Part shown: positions 52,358 to 60,105 of the stretch, piece by piece
Position numbering within the stretch: position 1 is the stretch's first letter
Layout of the letters: each line of letters opens with the position of its first letter
NCBI GenBank assembly: GCA_021647585.1
Contig: JAKIUK010000001.1
Span: 1-64,000, forward strand
Source: Methylococcaceae bacterium
GTDB lineage: Bacteria; Pseudomonadota; Gammaproteobacteria; Methylococcales; Methylomonadaceae
Direction of reading: 5' to 3'
DNA length: 64,000 nt
Notes under the pieces: generated by a model
The model's input: the letters and a program-made list of their open reading frames with translations, nothing else
Told to the model about the DNA's origin: nothing
Databases searched by the model: none
Program-made: the position numbers and the translations under genes

Positions 52358-52837
52358 ATGGTAGATAAAGTACCACTTACTGTAGTAGGTGCAGAAAAAT
52401 TACGTGAAGAATTACTGGAATTAAAAACTGTAGTCAGGCCAAGAATTGTTGCAGCGATATCAGAAGCCAGGGCACATGGTGATTTAAAAGAAAATGCTGA
52501 ATATCATGCAGCAAAAGAGCAGCAAAGTTTTACTGAAGGTCGTATAGCAGATATAGAAGGAAAGCTATCTAATGCTCAAATCATAGATATCACAACAGTA
52601 GATGCCGGTGGAAAGGTGATTTTTGGTGCTACAGTAGAAATTGAAGATATCAATACTGAAGACGTAGTCATCTATCAAATTGTGGGTGTGGATGAAGCAG
52701 ATATTAAACAAAGTAGAATATCAGTGAGCTCACCGATAGCTAGAGCCTTAATAGGCAAAGAAGTTGAAGATGTAGTGACGGTTAAAACACCGAGTGGAGA
52801 TAAAGAATACGAAATTCTTTCTATTCAGTATATTTAA
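52358..52837 (+). CDS. greA: Transcript cleavage factor GreA
   Basis: A 159-residue RNA-polymerase-binding factor that rescues backtracked complexes. The N-terminal coiled coil carries ISEARAHGDLKENAEYHAAK (about 36-55), with the acidic tip residues. The C-terminal domain shows SPIARALIGKEVEDVV. GGAG lies about seven bases before the ATG. Confidence 0.97.
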   Translation: MVDKVPLTVVGAEKLREELLELKTVVRPRIVAAISEARAHGDLKENAEYHAAKEQQSFTEGRIADIEGKLSNAQIIDITTVDAGGKVIFGATVEIEDINTEDVVIYQIVGVDEADIKQSRISVSSPIARALIGKEVEDVVTVKTPSGDKEYEILSIQYI

Positions 52838-52846
52838 CCTGAACAA

Positions 52847-52880
52847 AGGGTCATTTTTGACTAAAAAATGACCCTATAAA
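52847..52880. terminator. Hairpin after greA
   Basis: AGGGTCATTTTT (52847-52858) pairs with AAAAATGACCCT (52864-52875), leaving a five-base loop. The A/T-rich stem could stop transcription from greA. 52881-53089 shows no gene. Confidence 0.6.
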
Positions 52881-53089
52881 AACGCGCTGAGTGGTCTGTT
52901 TTTTACGTTAACCCGTTCTATAAACAGACTCTAAACTCTTTGAATGCACAGTATAATCTAATCAACTTTGGACTTTCCACTTCTTCACAAAACCGTGAAG
53001 CGAATATTTCTCACCCAATAGTGGATTCTTATAAACCAAGTTGTACTCACTATTCAATAGCTTATGAACATACTAAGCGATCAATTGAT

Positions 53090-53461
53090 TTATTTAGGTT
53101 TAAGAAGCTCTGCAAGAAACTCAATGTTAGGTGCCATTTGAGCGGTGACGGGGATTTTCCATTCTTTTCCTGCGATGCGGGACAGTATGTTATCCAACCA
53201 GATACGGTTAGACTTGGCTTGTTCTAAGATGAATTTGTACGATCCCTCATTAGTGATGATGGCAAAATTTTCAAGCCAAACATCAATTGTTTCTGACTCA
53301 CCTGCAAGTTGTACTTGCATGTATGATTTTCGAGCTTCGAGATCAAAATTAAAATCTGTTAATTCTGCAATATCTTTAAGAATTATATTTGTCACCCATG
53401 AAATTAACTTATTGGGAGTCCACTTTATTACTGTTTTTGTTAAGCTTAATTTAAAACTCAT
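53090..53461 (-). CDS. Conserved-looking hypothetical protein, 123 residues
   Basis: An unrecognised basic soluble protein, with no signal peptide, membrane segment or Cys. It has an alternating pattern consistent with beta strands then helices (FNFDLEARKSYMQVQLAGES, TIDVWLENFAIIT, IEFLAELLKP). The in-frame ATG at 53476 is an alternative start. It is convergent with greA. Confidence 0.55.
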   Translation of the reverse strand: MSFKLSLTKTVIKWTPNKLISWVTNIILKDIAELTDFNFDLEARKSYMQVQLAGESETIDVWLENFAIITNEGSYKFILEQAKSNRIWLDNILSRIAGKEWKIPVTAQMAPNIEFLAELLKPK

Positions 53462-53667
53462 TTTTTTAGTTCTCATTCCATATAATTAAAAACTATAATT
53501 TAAACTATTCTTTACTTCTGTGTATCGAAAAATATCTGTTATATGCAAATGCACCTTATTTGTTAATAGAAAACCAAGTTGGTTTTTAAAAAATTTGTTT
53601 AAACTGATTAAAGAAACCAGATTTACTGCCGCTAACATACTGTACCAACAAATTTAGTGGCTTAGCT

Positions 53668-54627
53668 ATGTTTACCCAATCTCTTGCATCATCATTTTCT
53701 TTTCCTCAGCCTACCGTAAGAGGATTTGAAGCAGATCAGCAATCGCATGCCCGTAATAATGGGTTAGCTGCGGAAAAACCTAATATTCCTCAAAATCGGT
53801 TGCTTGAAGATACATATCAACCAACACCGCCGCCTACGCAACAAACAGATACCAACAATTCTGAGGTGGTAAGTTCAAAAATGGCCGTGTTAGGTTTGGC
53901 AACTAGCAAGAGCCAGTCGGTCGATATACAAGTTACAACTCAGGAAGGTGATGTTGTGACGATTAGTTTGAACCAATCTGTTAGTAGTAGTGTTAGTGCT
54001 TTTCAGGCCGAGAACGAAAATACTAAAGTCACTGCATATGCAGAAGATCATGCGCTTGAGTCTAGTTTTAGCATGAGTATTGAAGGTGATTTGAACGATA
54101 ATGAGCAGGAATCACTGGCAAAGTTAATAAAAAAAATGAGTAAAGTAAGCGATAAGTTTTTTAAAGGTAATATTGAATCTGCTTTTAAACATGCGCAAAA
54201 AGTAGGGTTTGATACTGAACAAATTGCTGGTTTTTCTTTGGATTTAAAGATGGATAAATCAGTTCAGGCGGTAGCGGCTTATCAACAAACAACAATGCCC
54301 GAACAAAATATTAATACCGATTTGTTAAAGCAAGCCGGTGATTTTTTAGCGGAGACTAAAGCATTTATGGCGGATACTGGAGCAATGCTGGATTCATTTT
54401 CCGAACCTAAACAAGCATTCACTGATTTATTCTCTGCTGTTGCTCAGTTAGATGGTGGAGCGGATAAAGAAATAGACAATAATAGTGGTGATCAAGCCTT
54501 GTTTTCAAAAATGATTGAACACATAACTAATGCATTGTTTTCGAAGGAAGTTGATGGTCATGACGACATCGACAAAAATGATGAAATTGAGGAACACGAT
54601 AAGGCTGATGAGCACGATGATGATTAA
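53668..54627 (+). CDS. Hypothetical protein with Asp/His-rich tail
   Basis: An unrecognised 319-residue protein. The first 70 residues are Gln/Pro/Asn-rich and probably disordered. A central region (about 88-200) alternates like beta strands and then has helices (SLAKLIKKMSKVSDKFFKG). The last 25 residues are very rich in Asp, Glu and His (HDDIDKNDEIEEHDKADEHD), a plausible divalent-metal-binding tail. It has no signal peptide. It is convergent with the rnf run, with a three-base gap. Confidence 0.65.
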   Translation: MFTQSLASSFSFPQPTVRGFEADQQSHARNNGLAAEKPNIPQNRLLEDTYQPTPPPTQQTDTNNSEVVSSKMAVLGLATSKSQSVDIQVTTQEGDVVTISLNQSVSSSVSAFQAENENTKVTAYAEDHALESSFSMSIEGDLNDNEQESLAKLIKKMSKVSDKFFKGNIESAFKHAQKVGFDTEQIAGFSLDLKMDKSVQAVAAYQQTTMPEQNINTDLLKQAGDFLAETKAFMADTGAMLDSFSEPKQAFTDLFSAVAQLDGGADKEIDNNSGDQALFSKMIEHITNALFSKEVDGHDDIDKNDEIEEHDKADEHDDD

Positions 54628-54630
54628 GTT

Positions 54631-54813
54631 TTAATCTTCCTGACTACAGCTTCCTTTTTTGCAGCCACAGGTTTTTCCGCAACCTAATCCTTCTTCTTTA
54701 ACAGGCCCTAGTTCTGGATGGTTTGCTGCAAATTTTCTGGCGGCTTGCTGGATTAAAACCCAGGCCATTAGCACAGAAAAAATAATTGTAATTGTGATTA
54801 ATAAGTTAAACAT
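54631..54813 (-). CDS. Small Cys-rich membrane protein, NqrM-like
   Basis: A 60-residue protein with one N-terminal membrane helix (about 3-22) and a Cys-rich end, GLGCGKTCGCKKGSC. NqrM, a maturation factor of the related Na+-NQR, has the same plan (one helix plus a Cys cluster) and supplies the iron held between membrane subunits. As the last gene of the rnf run, it may do the same for RnfA/RnfE. This is inferred from layout; I cannot show true homology. Confidence 0.6.
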   Translation of the reverse strand: MFNLLITITIIFSVLMAWVLIQQAARKFAANHPELGPVKEEGLGCGKTCGCKKGSCSQED

Positions 54814-54876
54814 TTTTCATTCCAAAATAATCAGCCGGTTAGAGACGTTGCATGCAACGGCTCTACGTGAATGGCT

Positions 54877-55464
54877 TTATGCAGTTGTTCCTAATCCAGC
54901 AAAACCCATAAAGGTTAGAGATAATATGCCTGCCAGCATCATGCTTAAAGCGGCAGCCTGGGTGATATTAGGTAAGTTGGATAATTCCAGCTTTTCCCTT
55001 AATCCGGCCATTAAAATAATGGCTAAACCAAACCCTGCCCCCGCACCTAAACTAAAAGAAACTGACTGTAGAAAGTCATAGCCTCTGGATGTCTGAAAAA
55101 GAGCAACCCCCAAAATGGCACAATTCGTTGTTATTAAAGGTAAGAATATACCTAATGCTCTGAATAGAGCAGGGCTGAACTTCTTTAAAACCATTTCCAC
55201 TAATTGTACAGATGAAGCGATCAGTGCGATATAACTGATTAAACGCAGAAACTCGAGATCAAAGTGGGTAAGAACAAGATTAATAGCATAAGCACAAGTA
55301 GAGCTGACAAACATAACAAATGCAGTTGCAAGGCTCATGTTAAATGCAGTGTCACGTTTTGCTGATACACCGACAAAGGGGCAGAGACCTAAAAATAATG
55401 CCAGTACAAAATTATTGATTAAAAAGGCGCTAAGAAAAATGAAACTGAGTGATTCCGGGTTCAT
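54877..55464 (-). CDS. rnfA: Rnf complex membrane subunit RnfA
   Basis: A 195-residue six-helix membrane protein, paired with RnfE. FLINNFVLALFLGLCPFVGV (about 12-31) and TTNCAILGVALFQ contain the two Cys thought to bind an iron centre between RnfA and RnfE. The ATG at 55464 shares one base with the rnfE stop (TAATG) and has AGGAG seven bases upstream; the longer frame is not needed. Confidence 0.92.
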   Translation of the reverse strand: MNPESLSFIFLSAFLINNFVLALFLGLCPFVGVSAKRDTAFNMSLATAFVMFVSSTCAYAINLVLTHFDLEFLRLISYIALIASSVQLVEMVLKKFSPALFRALGIFLPLITTNCAILGVALFQTSRGYDFLQSVSFSLGAGAGFGLAIILMAGLREKLELSNLPNITQAAALSMMLAGILSLTFMGFAGLGTTA

Positions 55465-56144
55465 TAAGAGCTCCTGGTCGGGCTGACAGTGCAATGAGAA
55501 GCAGCATCTTCAGCAATTAATTTCCCTGTCCTGCGTTGTTCTATGTAATTGATCAGCAATAGCCAGGAACCTAAAACAATAAATCCACCCGGTGGAAGAA
55601 TCATTACTATCCAGGGTTCAAAATTAAGACTGAATATCTGATAACCTAATAATTGTCCCGCACCTAATAATTCTCTGACTCCACCTAACATCACTAATGC
55701 CAGGGTAAAACCTAAACCCATGCCTAGTGCACTAATAACGGATTTGCCAAATGAATTTTTCGAAGCAAAGGCTTCAGCACGCCCTAAAATCAGGCAATTC
55801 ACTACTATTAACTGTATAAAAGCACCCAGTTTATTGTATAAATCCAGGCTAATGGCTTGAATAATGTAATCAACCAGGGTGACAAAGGTTGCAATGATAA
55901 TAATGTAGGTTGTGATCCGCACTTGTTTAGGAATGAAGTTTCTGAGTGCTGAAACCAGTGCATTTGAACAAACCAATACAAAAATACTGGCGGCTCCCAT
56001 CGCTAATGAGTTTTCAACGCTATTGGTTACTGCAAGTACAGGACATAAGCCCAGCATCATTACAAAGACTGGGTTTTCTTTCCATATTCCCGCAGTAAAC
56101 ACATCCATGGTCAAAGGAGCTTCTTTTTGTGTGGACTTACTCAT
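55464..56144 (-). CDS. rnfE: Rnf complex membrane subunit RnfE
   Basis: A 226-residue membrane protein homologous to RnfA. FVMMLGLCPVLAVTNSVENS (about 27-46) and IVVNCLILGRAEAFASKNS (about 112-130) carry the matching Cys residues. It starts inside the end of rnfG (eight-base overlap), so the two are translationally coupled. Confidence 0.92.
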   Translation of the reverse strand: MSKSTQKEAPLTMDVFTAGIWKENPVFVMMLGLCPVLAVTNSVENSLAMGAASIFVLVCSNALVSALRNFIPKQVRITTYIIIIATFVTLVDYIIQAISLDLYNKLGAFIQLIVVNCLILGRAEAFASKNSFGKSVISALGMGLGFTLALVMLGGVRELLGAGQLLGYQIFSLNFEPWIVMILPPGGFIVLGSWLLLINYIEQRRTGKLIAEDAASHCTVSPTRSS

Positions 56145-56850
56145 GCTCGCCTCTTTCTGATTCTTTTGCTGTTGTTAGCAATGCTAAGTTTTTTGCTATG
56201 ATGGGGTGTAATGCTTGACCGCTTTGATTAAACATACGCCCAATAGCATTGGAAGTAATGGTTGAGCCGGAAATAGCATCAATTTCCCATGGATTTTGTT
56301 TTGTGCCATGTCTTACTGTTTTAATGACATTAATTAAACCTGTTTGTTCCGAATTGACCTTGGCATCCAGGCAGTTAAAGTTAGCCAGGAAGTCTTTATC
56401 GGTAGTGATTTTTGTCCCAAATCCAGGTGTTTCAGTACTTTTTAATACATCATAACCGGTAATACATCCCGTTTTATAATCGTAACCGTAGAGCAATTGT
56501 ACTATACCTTGATATCCCTGTTCGGCTGCATTGAGTGCCATGCCGACAAGGTTATTATCGGCATCATAACCGGCATAGATTAATTCGCCAATGGTCTTAT
56601 CATCTGCTCGTTCAATTTGGCCATTTCTTACTACAAAAGTCATACGGCTTGTTGCTTTAGGTAGCACTTTGAAAATAGCACGTTCTGTTGCTATACGCTT
56701 ATTTTCCGCAATTATGGGTTTAGTGTATTCATAAATTAATACCACTAACAAACCAGACAACATGGCGACCACGCCCAGTGTTGAAATTAATGAAAAACTA
56801 GAGGGTAAAGGTGGAACCTCATTAGGGGGGGGGGGTGGTGATTCAGTCAT
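56137..56850 (-). CDS. rnfG: Rnf complex flavoprotein RnfG
   Basis: A 237-residue subunit with one membrane helix (about 20-42) and a periplasmic FMN domain. DAISGSTITSNAIGRM (about 186-201) contains the Thr that carries covalently bound FMN. The N-terminus is unusual: TESPPPPPNEVPPLP, encoded partly by ten consecutive C residues (56834-56825 on the coding strand). Such a tract near a start is prone to slippage. Four bases separate it from rnfD. Confidence 0.92.
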   Translation of the reverse strand: MTESPPPPPNEVPPLPSSFSLISTLGVVAMLSGLLVVLIYEYTKPIIAENKRIATERAIFKVLPKATSRMTFVVRNGQIERADDKTIGELIYAGYDADNNLVGMALNAAEQGYQGIVQLLYGYDYKTGCITGYDVLKSTETPGFGTKITTDKDFLANFNCLDAKVNSEQTGLINVIKTVRHGTKQNPWEIDAISGSTITSNAIGRMFNQSGQALHPIIAKNLALLTTAKESERGEHE

Positions 56851-56853
56851 GAT

Positions 56854-57891
56854 TTACTTCTTTCCACCATATATAATGGGTTGTGTATAAGATTCAATCA
56901 GTGGTGTTGCAGCATTACCGAATAAAATCGCGTACATGACTGCTTCAGTCAGGCCGCCAAATAAGCGGATAATAACGGTTAAAAAACCGACTAATAAACC
57001 AAAGATTAAAATACCTAATGGCGTAACAGGGGATGCCACCATATCGCTAGCCATAAAGACGGCAGCGAACATTAAACCTCCTGAAAAAACCATAAATGCC
57101 GGAGTAGGATATTTAACCGCATCCATAAGATAAAAACATTCAGCCGAAATGGCAGTACCAAGGATTACGGCAGCAGGAATTCGCCAATCGAGCATTTTTT
57201 TATAAACTAAATAGCTCCCACATAGCAGAATTAACAAGGACGAAGTTTCACCTGCCGAGCCTGCTGTTAAGCCTAAAAATAAATCAGTGCTATCAGTAAA
57301 AATCCCCTGGAATTTCATTAAAGACAAGGGGGTAGCTCCTGTGAATCCATCAATACTGACTTGTGTTGTCCACTCTGCTGTGGGTAAAGGTTTCATGAAA
57401 GGCAAGGCTAAGGTGGAAGGAATAAACTCAACGAAGCGATCGACAGCCAGAGCGGGTGTCCAGGTTGTAATTGAGACAGGAAAAGCAGCTTGTATAAAGG
57501 CACGGCCCACTAAAGCAGGGTTAAAAACATTAAACCCTATGCCGCCAAATAATGTTTTACCCAGAGCAATTGCGGTAAAGCCAGCAACGGCTCCCATCCA
57601 TAAAGGGAATCCGGGGGGTAACGTCATAGCAAGTAGTAAACCGGTGATAATAGCACTAGCATCACCAATCGTCGTTTTTTTATCTGAGAGTTTACAAAAT
57701 AAATGTTCTGTTGCTATGCAGGAAAGTACTGTGACTATTATTAATGCTAGTGCACTGATACCAAATTGATAAACAGCATAAGCCGCTATAGGCAGTAATG
57801 CGTAAACTACATTACGCATGATTTCTGCCACAGTGGGGGCTTTACGTATATACGGAGATGTTCGTATATCTATTTTTGGTTGGTTAGCCAT
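56854..57891 (-). CDS. rnfD: Rnf complex membrane flavoprotein RnfD
   Basis: A 345-residue, roughly ten-helix subunit. DGFTGATPLSLMK (about 179-191) is the covalent FMN attachment site (Thr in TGAT). FGGIGFNVFNPALVGRAF (about 115-132) is the quinone/flavin-side family motif. GGAAG precedes the ATG, inside the last codons of the small upstream frame. Together with RnfG it forms the membrane electron path. Confidence 0.93.
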   Translation of the reverse strand: MANQPKIDIRTSPYIRKAPTVAEIMRNVVYALLPIAAYAVYQFGISALALIIVTVLSCIATEHLFCKLSDKKTTIGDASAIITGLLLAMTLPPGFPLWMGAVAGFTAIALGKTLFGGIGFNVFNPALVGRAFIQAAFPVSITTWTPALAVDRFVEFIPSTLALPFMKPLPTAEWTTQVSIDGFTGATPLSLMKFQGIFTDSTDLFLGLTAGSAGETSSLLILLCGSYLVYKKMLDWRIPAAVILGTAISAECFYLMDAVKYPTPAFMVFSGGLMFAAVFMASDMVASPVTPLGILIFGLLVGFLTVIIRLFGGLTEAVMYAILFGNAATPLIESYTQPIIYGGKK

Positions 57892-57898
57892 GTTTAAA

Positions 57899-58042
57899 TT
57901 ACTTCCACGCTTTTTTACGGATGGTCTTGATTGAAATATTATGATCTTTCCATAACCTTGAAAAATCAGAAAATTGGCCAGGTCTTTTTTTTATATGCTT
58001 TTTAATAGCATATAAGATAAAAGTTGCTATTTTAACGGACAT
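57899..58042 (-). CDS. Possible small basic protein, 47 residues
   Basis: A 47-codon frame whose ATG overlaps the end of the pRiA4b gene and whose last codons contain the rnfD ribosome-binding site. The product is very basic (IKKHIKKRPGQF, TIRKKAWK). Its tight fit between two genes suggests coupled translation, but it could be a gene remnant. Not recognised. Confidence 0.3.
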   Translation of the reverse strand: MSVKIATFILYAIKKHIKKRPGQFSDFSRLWKDHNISIKTIRKKAWK

Positions 58043-58601
58043 ATTCAGCAAGTATTTTATTGGTTTGTTCAAGATCGAAGGTTTCAGGGTCAAATTCATC
58101 ACCTAGCCATTCCAGCATACTTTCATGTTCTGGGTCTTCGATGTCATTAATTACATCGATCAGATCTTTATAACCCCAGATACCGCCACAGTCTTCTGGG
58201 GGGCAGGATCTTTTTCCTTTTTCACAATAGGGGAGTCTTTTATCTTTATTAAAAGGCAATATTTTTTCTAAAAGTATTTTATGTTCCCAGCCATCACCAA
58301 AATCATATTCATAAATTATTGAATCTTTCTCTGATTTTAATAATTGATTTAATTTATATTCGCTCTCATCTTTAATCTCCATACCAAAGTCAAATTCATC
58401 ATCGTATATACCATAAAAATGACCGTTAGCGATGAATTGATGAAGGTGGCTGTTTGTCCAGCCCATGGTAATTTGGAGAGCTAAATGAAATTCATCCAGA
58501 ACCATATTATTTGAAACGAGTATTCTTCTCCAAATTGGCGGTTTTGAGCCAACCAGTGTTATTTTTAACTGATAAATACTACGTAACTGTGATAATGCCA
58601 T
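58032..58601 (-). CDS. Plasmid pRiA4b ORF-3 family protein
   Basis: A 189-residue protein of the pRiA4b ORF-3 (MM3350-like) family. YQLKITLVGSKPPIWRRILV (about 10-29), FHLALQITMGWTNSHLHQF and YEYDFGDGWEHKI then CPPEDCGGIWGY are its hallmarks. The function is unknown; members are common near mobile elements. It sits between rnfC and rnfD and splits the usual rnf order, on the same strand, so it may have been inserted and kept. The ATG at 58601 is preferred over the TTG at 58613. Confidence 0.88.
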   Translation of the reverse strand: MALSQLRSIYQLKITLVGSKPPIWRRILVSNNMVLDEFHLALQITMGWTNSHLHQFIANGHFYGIYDDEFDFGMEIKDESEYKLNQLLKSEKDSIIYEYDFGDGWEHKILLEKILPFNKDKRLPYCEKGKRSCPPEDCGGIWGYKDLIDVINDIEDPEHESMLEWLGDEFDPETFDLEQTNKILAEYVR

Positions 58602-58670
58602 GCTGAATACCAAGATTTGTAATTAATAGAGTGTCGCTTTGGTAAAGTTAATGATTAATTTATATGTTTT

Positions 58671-60014
58671 TTATGATTCTAACCGATGCCTTTCACGATT
58701 CAGAGTCTTGGCAATTCTAAAGTATTGCACCAAAGGAATGTTAGAAGGGCAGACGTAACTACAGCAGCCACACTCAAAACAGTCATTCAGGTTGTACTGT
58801 TCTTCCATGACATCATATTTGCGTTTTGTAGCCAGCATGCCCAGTTCTGATGGATTCAGGTTAATTGGGCAAACCTGCAGACACATTGAGCATTTTATGC
58901 AAGGTAGAATATCATCCCGTTTGGTTGCTCTTTTATCCAGAACTAAAACAGCGCCCGTACCTTTTTTAACAGGGGTGTTTAGAAAGCCTGCAGGCATTCC
59001 CATCATAGGGCCACCCAAGATCAGTTCCGCTTCATTTCCTGTAAACTCAGCATATTCAAGAATATGGCTTAAAGGCGTTCCTAGGGGAACGAGGTAATTT
59101 CCTGGTTTATTGAGGTCATCACCTGTAATGGTCACAATACGTTCGATTAAGCCTTGCTGGAAAGGTAACAATTCTCCTATTGAAGCGAGAGTAGCTACAT
59201 TGAATATTGCCACACCAATGGATGAAGGTAACTTACCTGATGGGATTTCCTCTCCTAACAGGGAATAGACCAGCATTTTTTCAGCACCCTGAGGATACTT
59301 GGTAACTACTGCTTCTATGGTAATACTGCCGTCTTTAGGTAACTGAGGTTTAATTGCTTCCAGCACATTAATTTTATTGTCTTCTATGCCAATAATGGCT
59401 TTGGGCGCATCGACTGCTTTCATGGCGATACGTATGCCACGTAGTAAATACTCGATTTGTTCGAGCATCACTCTATGATCAGTGGTTAAAAATGGCTCAC
59501 ATTCGCAGCCATTTATAATAATGGTATGAATATTACAATCATCAGGGATATTCATTTTTACATGGGTGGGGAAGGATGCTCCACCCAGGCCTACCATGCC
59601 GGTATTTTGCACGGCTTGAATCAGATCCTTGCGTGACATTTCCTCAAAATCCCTAAACGTATTAGATAGCTGGGTTTGTGTGGAACTGAGGGCAGTATCA
59701 ATAATAATAGCCTGTTCTTTATTGCCTCTGGCATTGGGAACCAAATCGATACTTTTGACAATACCTGTCACTGAAGCATGTAAGGGAACCGACATAAAAC
59801 CATCAGCTTTGGCGATCAATTCACCTCGTCGAACTTGTTGGCCTACATGAACAATTGAAACAGCAGGTTTTCCTATATTCTGTGATAATGGCAAAATAAT
59901 TTGTGCAGGAAAAGGCAGGCGACGTGCCTGATGATCGTGTGTTTCTTCTTTGAATCCTTCGGGGTGTATACCTTTAGGGAATGTTTTTTTGCCAAAAAGG
60001 CTAAATAGATTCAT
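58671..60014 (-). CDS. rnfC: Rnf complex iron-sulfur/flavin subunit RnfC
   Basis: A 447-residue peripheral subunit that exchanges electrons with NADH. GGASFPTHVKM and INGCECEPFLTTDHR (about 145-175) belong to the NADH/FMN (NuoF-like) domain. Two [4Fe-4S] motifs follow: CIKCSMCLQVCP (about 373-384) and CFECGCCSYVCP (about 412-423). It lacks the long Ala/Lys-rich tail of the E. coli form. It is the first clearly Rnf gene downstream of the large PFOR-like gene. Confidence 0.94.
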   Translation of the reverse strand: MNLFSLFGKKTFPKGIHPEGFKEETHDHQARRLPFPAQIILPLSQNIGKPAVSIVHVGQQVRRGELIAKADGFMSVPLHASVTGIVKSIDLVPNARGNKEQAIIIDTALSSTQTQLSNTFRDFEEMSRKDLIQAVQNTGMVGLGGASFPTHVKMNIPDDCNIHTIIINGCECEPFLTTDHRVMLEQIEYLLRGIRIAMKAVDAPKAIIGIEDNKINVLEAIKPQLPKDGSITIEAVVTKYPQGAEKMLVYSLLGEEIPSGKLPSSIGVAIFNVATLASIGELLPFQQGLIERIVTITGDDLNKPGNYLVPLGTPLSHILEYAEFTGNEAELILGGPMMGMPAGFLNTPVKKGTGAVLVLDKRATKRDDILPCIKCSMCLQVCPINLNPSELGMLATKRKYDVMEEQYNLNDCFECGCCSYVCPSNIPLVQYFRIAKTLNRERHRLES

Positions 60015-60105
60015 CTGTTTTTATTCAGCAATGGTATAGCTAGTATTTAAGTTTAATTGAGTATTTTTGTCATGTTTTACAGGCGAGGCTAAAGCCTCAC
60101 TTCCA

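Noticed and set aside
57899..58102. 67-codon version of the small ORF upstream of rnfD
   Set aside because: The first 20 codons lie inside the pRiA4b gene in another frame; only the 47-codon version from 58042 is worth keeping, at low confidence.
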